Part shown: piece after piece, positions 61,930 to 64,000 of the stretch
Layout of the letters: every line of letters begins with the position of its first letter
Numbering within the stretch: the first letter of the stretch is position 1
Assembly (NCBI GenBank): GCA_038207155.1
Contig: JBBRAB010000004.1
Location: forward strand, 62,001-126,000
Length of the DNA stretch: 64,000 bases
Source of the DNA: FEN-1139 sp038207155
Lineage (GTDB): Bacteria; Myxococcota_A; Polyangia; Polyangiales; Polyangiaceae
Direction: 5' to 3'
Position numbers and translations under genes: made by a program
Notes under the pieces: generated by a model
What the model was told of the DNA's origin: nothing
Database searches by the model: none
The model's input: only the letters and a program-made list of their open reading frames with translations

Positions 61930-61971
61930 TGTCACAGGGCCGCCGCAGCGCGGTCCGGAGCGACTGTGACA
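61930..61971. repeat. Inverted repeat downstream of proS
   Basis: TGTCACAG (61930-61937) and CTGTGACA (61964-61971) are perfect 8-bp arms enclosing a second GC-rich stem (GGGCCGC with GCGGTCC). It is 26 bp past the proS stop. It could be a weak terminator or a dyad site; no T tract follows. Confidence 0.45.
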
Positions 61972-62174
61972 ATCCACTACCGTCAGGAGTTCGAACACCC
62001 GGCCGCCAGACGCCGGGCGTATAAGCTCCCGACTCACCGCGCTGCGGGGTCCCATGGCGGGAACTGGTGGGGAGACACAACCGCGCGTTTCCGATATGCT
62101 CGGGAGCGCGGTCGGTGGACCGCTTAGAGTCAGTTGGCACAGACCAGTTGGCGGCGGAGGACGGAACTCGAGTG

Positions 62175-63059
62175 ATGACGCGGGGTGGACTGAAAACGAG
62201 GTTCGTGCTCGACCTAGTCGCGGCAGGGCTACGGGGTGCGAGCTCCGCATCTCTCGCGCGACTGCGTGCTCGGTTGTCCGGGGAGGCGCTCGCCCTCCTG
62301 GAGCGCGTGCACGGCCCAAGCGCGGCCGAGTCTGACGTGACCTCGTTCGACGACGCCGAAGAGCTACTGCTCACCCTCGATGCCCAGCTCTGCGCGGGCT
62401 CGGGGCAACTCCTTGAGCGCGTGCTCGAGGAAGCCATCGTGCCCCATGTGACCAGAAGTCAGGGACTCCTTCGAGCGACGGCGCAACCCGCGGGCCTATT
62501 TCAACTGCGAGCCCTGATAGAGCGCCCCTGGATCGACGCGCGGCCGCAGATTGAGCTCGACACGAGCTCCGGACGCTACCGTTGGCTGCTCAGCATCCCG
62601 GGGCGGGCGCGCTCGACGCGCCTATTTGCCCTGCAGTGCTCAGCTGCGCTGCGAGCCCTTCACCACTTCTCCGCCGGCGCCGACGAGGGACCCCTCCGGA
62701 TCACGCTGGAGTATTTCGGTGATCGGGCCAGGCTTGAGCCCCATCACGGTGCGGTGCGCAGCACCATGCCGCCCGCCCCAGAAGCTCCGGTCTCGATTCG
62801 CTCACGTTCGGCGTCGCTGCGCCGGGTCTCGCGGCCGTCGCTCAGCGCCGAGGTCGAGGAGATCCTCGGCTCCACCGTACCCGAGACGCGCCGACCGTCC
62901 CAGCTGCCCCCAGCAGGTGGCTCCAAGTCCGCTGCTAATCCCCTTGAGCGTCGTCCATCAAGTCAATCAAGCCTCGCGGTGACTCGTGCGCCGAGCGGAC
63001 CGCTGCCTGGGCTGCGCAGCGCGTCCACGCCGCCACCGCGGCGCAGAGACGACGAGTAG
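62175..63059 (+). CDS. Hypothetical protein, possibly DUF2378/TIGR02265-like
   Basis: A 294-aa cytoplasmic protein. The first 195 residues are mostly helical (RGGLKTRFVLDLVAAGLRGASSASLARLRARL, later SAALRALHHFSAGADEGPLRITLEYFG). The helical run and late LEYFG-like block recall the Myxococcales-restricted TIGR02265 family, but the match is loose. The last 85 residues are a Ser/Pro/Arg-rich tail. ATG 62175 is chosen; GGAGGA lies 13 bp upstream, and an overlapping GTG at 62172 has better spacing. Confidence 0.5.
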   Translation: MTRGGLKTRFVLDLVAAGLRGASSASLARLRARLSGEALALLERVHGPSAAESDVTSFDDAEELLLTLDAQLCAGSGQLLERVLEEAIVPHVTRSQGLLRATAQPAGLFQLRALIERPWIDARPQIELDTSSGRYRWLLSIPGRARSTRLFALQCSAALRALHHFSAGADEGPLRITLEYFGDRARLEPHHGAVRSTMPPAPEAPVSIRSRSASLRRVSRPSLSAEVEEILGSTVPETRRPSQLPPAGGSKSAANPLERRPSSQSSLAVTRAPSGPLPGLRSASTPPPRRRDDE

Positions 63060-63088
63060 CGCTCCGCGGACTCTGTCCGCAGGACTGC

Positions 63089-63322
63089 TCAGCCCGCGCG
63101 CCGTTGCTCACTGCTCAGCATGGTCACGAAGGAGCCATGCTCAACGGGCTCACAGCCGCTCGTCTTGGCCCAGCGCGCGGCGCGGTCCGACTTCAGAAGA
63201 TGGATCACCGCGGGCGACGGCTCGAACTCAGACTGGAGGGCTTCCCAAACCCGAAACATTCCGGAGCGGGGTTCGCCCGCCACCATCGCCTCGCCCACGC
63301 ACTCAATTTCAAAGTGATTCAT
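63089..63322 (-). CDS. Small hypothetical protein
   Basis: A 77-aa frame (ATG 63322, MNHFEIECVGEAMVAGEP ...) of mixed alpha/beta composition with no signal or membrane segment. It has a plausible coding look, but no recognised motif. The frame is open 34 codons further upstream to 63424. A 7-bp hairpin lies 33 bp upstream. Low certainty that it is expressed. Confidence 0.45.
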   Translation of the reverse strand: MNHFEIECVGEAMVAGEPRSGMFRVWEALQSEFEPSPAVIHLLKSDRAARWAKTSGCEPVEHGSFVTMLSSEQRRAG

Positions 63323-63354
63323 ACTACCCACGCTACCGTCTAGAGGTGACGAGC

Positions 63355-63373
63355 GGTTGCCCGTTCGGCAACC
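63355..63373. promoter_or_regulatory. Short perfect hairpin upstream of the small gene
   Basis: GGTTGCC (63355-63361) and GGCAACC (63367-63373) pair around a 5-nt loop, in the divergent region between the 77-aa gene and the end-of-window lipoprotein gene. Role unknown. Confidence 0.35.
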
Positions 63374-63469
63374 AGTCTGTGTCACAAGCACCACTCCGTC
63401 GACTTGGGCCAAATACTCGCCCATTGCCGGCCCATGGGCTGCCGCAGTGGCCCATGCTACAAGCGCTCG

Positions 63470-64000
63470 GTGCCACGCGCAGCACTGCTCCCCTGCCTCC
63501 TGCTGCTCGCTTGCGGAGCCCGGCCGATAGAGGTCCCGTTGAGGGCGTCAGCGCCGCCTCAGCAGCCCCTTCCGGGTCCAGGCGCCGCCCGACCAGCCCC
63601 CTCGATGGTCGTCGTGAGCCCAGTCCCGGACTCGCCGGTGACCAAGCCAGGCCTCCCCCTGCTGACGGAGTTTGAGGCGCCCATCGAGCTGGGAGCCCTG
63701 CGAGCGCCTGCGGTGCCGAGCTTGACCGTTTTCTGCAGCCCCCAGCTCGACCGCCCCTCGGTGGATGCCCTCGACTGGGAGCCCTGGCTCGCCCTGCCAA
63801 CCGGGAGAGAACACCTCGAGGGACCGGTGCAGTTCAGCGACGATGGTCGCTGGTTGGTGCTGTCGAAAGCGGGCAGACGCGTCCTGTCCGATCTTCTCAC
63901 GGGAGACTCGCGCGAGCTGCCGAGTGCTGAGAGCCCAGGTGCTGCCGTAGCGCTCGAGCCTGGCGAAACCACCCTGGCGTTTAGCGCGGACTCGACCCTG
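63470..64000 (+). CDS. Lipoprotein with propeller-like repeats (3' end outside window)
   Basis: An open frame of 177 codons that runs off the window end. GTG 63470 begins a lipoprotein signal (LLPCLLLLAC, Cys16). An in-frame ATG at 63434 would add 12 residues. A Pro-rich linker follows (about 20-60). The last 60 residues look like WD40/propeller blades (VQFSDDGRWLVLSKAGRRVLSD, then LAFSADSTL). It is likely another large exported propeller protein, in the style of the one at 31.2 kb. Confidence 0.65.
   Translation, partial: MPRAALLPCLLLLACGARPIEVPLRASAPPQQPLPGPGAARPAPSMVVVSPVPDSPVTKPGLPLLTEFEAPIELGALRAPAVPSLTVFCSPQLDRPSVDALDWEPWLALPTGREHLEGPVQFSDDGRWLVLSKAGRRVLSDLLTGDSRELPSAESPGAAVALEPGETTLAFSADSTL

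Overview
The window is high-GC, densely coded bacterial DNA with genes on both strands. Its gene set points to a Gram-negative member of the Myxococcota, most likely a Polyangia-like or related uncultured lineage. The evidence is a tandem trio of bactofilins, a DUF4388 regulator, an HD-GYP-type protein, about eleven predicted lipoproteins, TPR and propeller proteins of myxobacterial style, and a fibro-slime lipoprotein. I see no rRNA, CRISPR array, insertion sequence, prophage or plasmid function. The only tRNA found is tRNA-Cys(GCA). Most of the window looks like chromosomal backbone.

Layout. At 1-6.7 kb lie a truncated YqgE/AlgH gene, an MFS permease, a 2-Cys peroxiredoxin, an Hsp70-like ATPase, a lipoprotein GH3 beta-glucosidase and a Pro/Ala/Ser-rich lipoprotein. 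At 6.8-11.6 kb lie a 6-phosphofructokinase, tRNA-Cys, a delta-type conserved protein and a MshEN/HD-GYP/REC/DUF4388 regulator. At 11.8-27 kb are housekeeping and repair genes: rplM-rpsI, uvrB, uppP, recN, a TlpA-like protein, an NtrY-like kinase, an M18 aminopeptidase, a phosphoesterase lipoprotein and RNase J. At 27-39.5 kb are a rhodanese, a GT2 / HEAT-methyltransferase pair, a 1017-aa propeller lipoprotein overlapping thioredoxin, trmH, the bactofilin-bactofilin-bactofilin-pyrE operon and a secreted PHP phosphoesterase.

At 39.6-45.5 kb are apaG, a decaying alpha-E/transglutaminase locus with three in-frame stop codons, and a TPR protein with a caspase-like fold that lacks both catalytic residues. 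At 45.5-55.6 kb are a TGS-type nucleoside kinase divergent from an EamA transporter across a 22-bp palindrome, the fibro-slime lipoprotein, a sulfite/nitrite reductase with a C-terminal HEPN-like extension and its small partner gene, and a membrane pyrophosphatase. At 55.8-64 kb are a GPH sugar symporter, a secreted protein interrupted by a one-base frameshift, a lipoprotein GH5 cellulase, proS behind a strong hairpin, and two end-of-window lipoprotein or hypothetical genes.

How the genes may fit together. The GH5 endoglucanase, fibro-slime lipoprotein, GPH symporter and GH3 beta-glucosidase would form a surface-tethered route from beta-glucan to imported sugar, feeding the phosphofructokinase. 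This is an inference from gene content; the genes are not in one operon. The clearest oddities are the broken transglutaminase locus, the dead caspase-like TPR protein, the degenerate HD-GYP regulator, the reductase-HEPN fusion, and the coupling of three bactofilins to pyrE.
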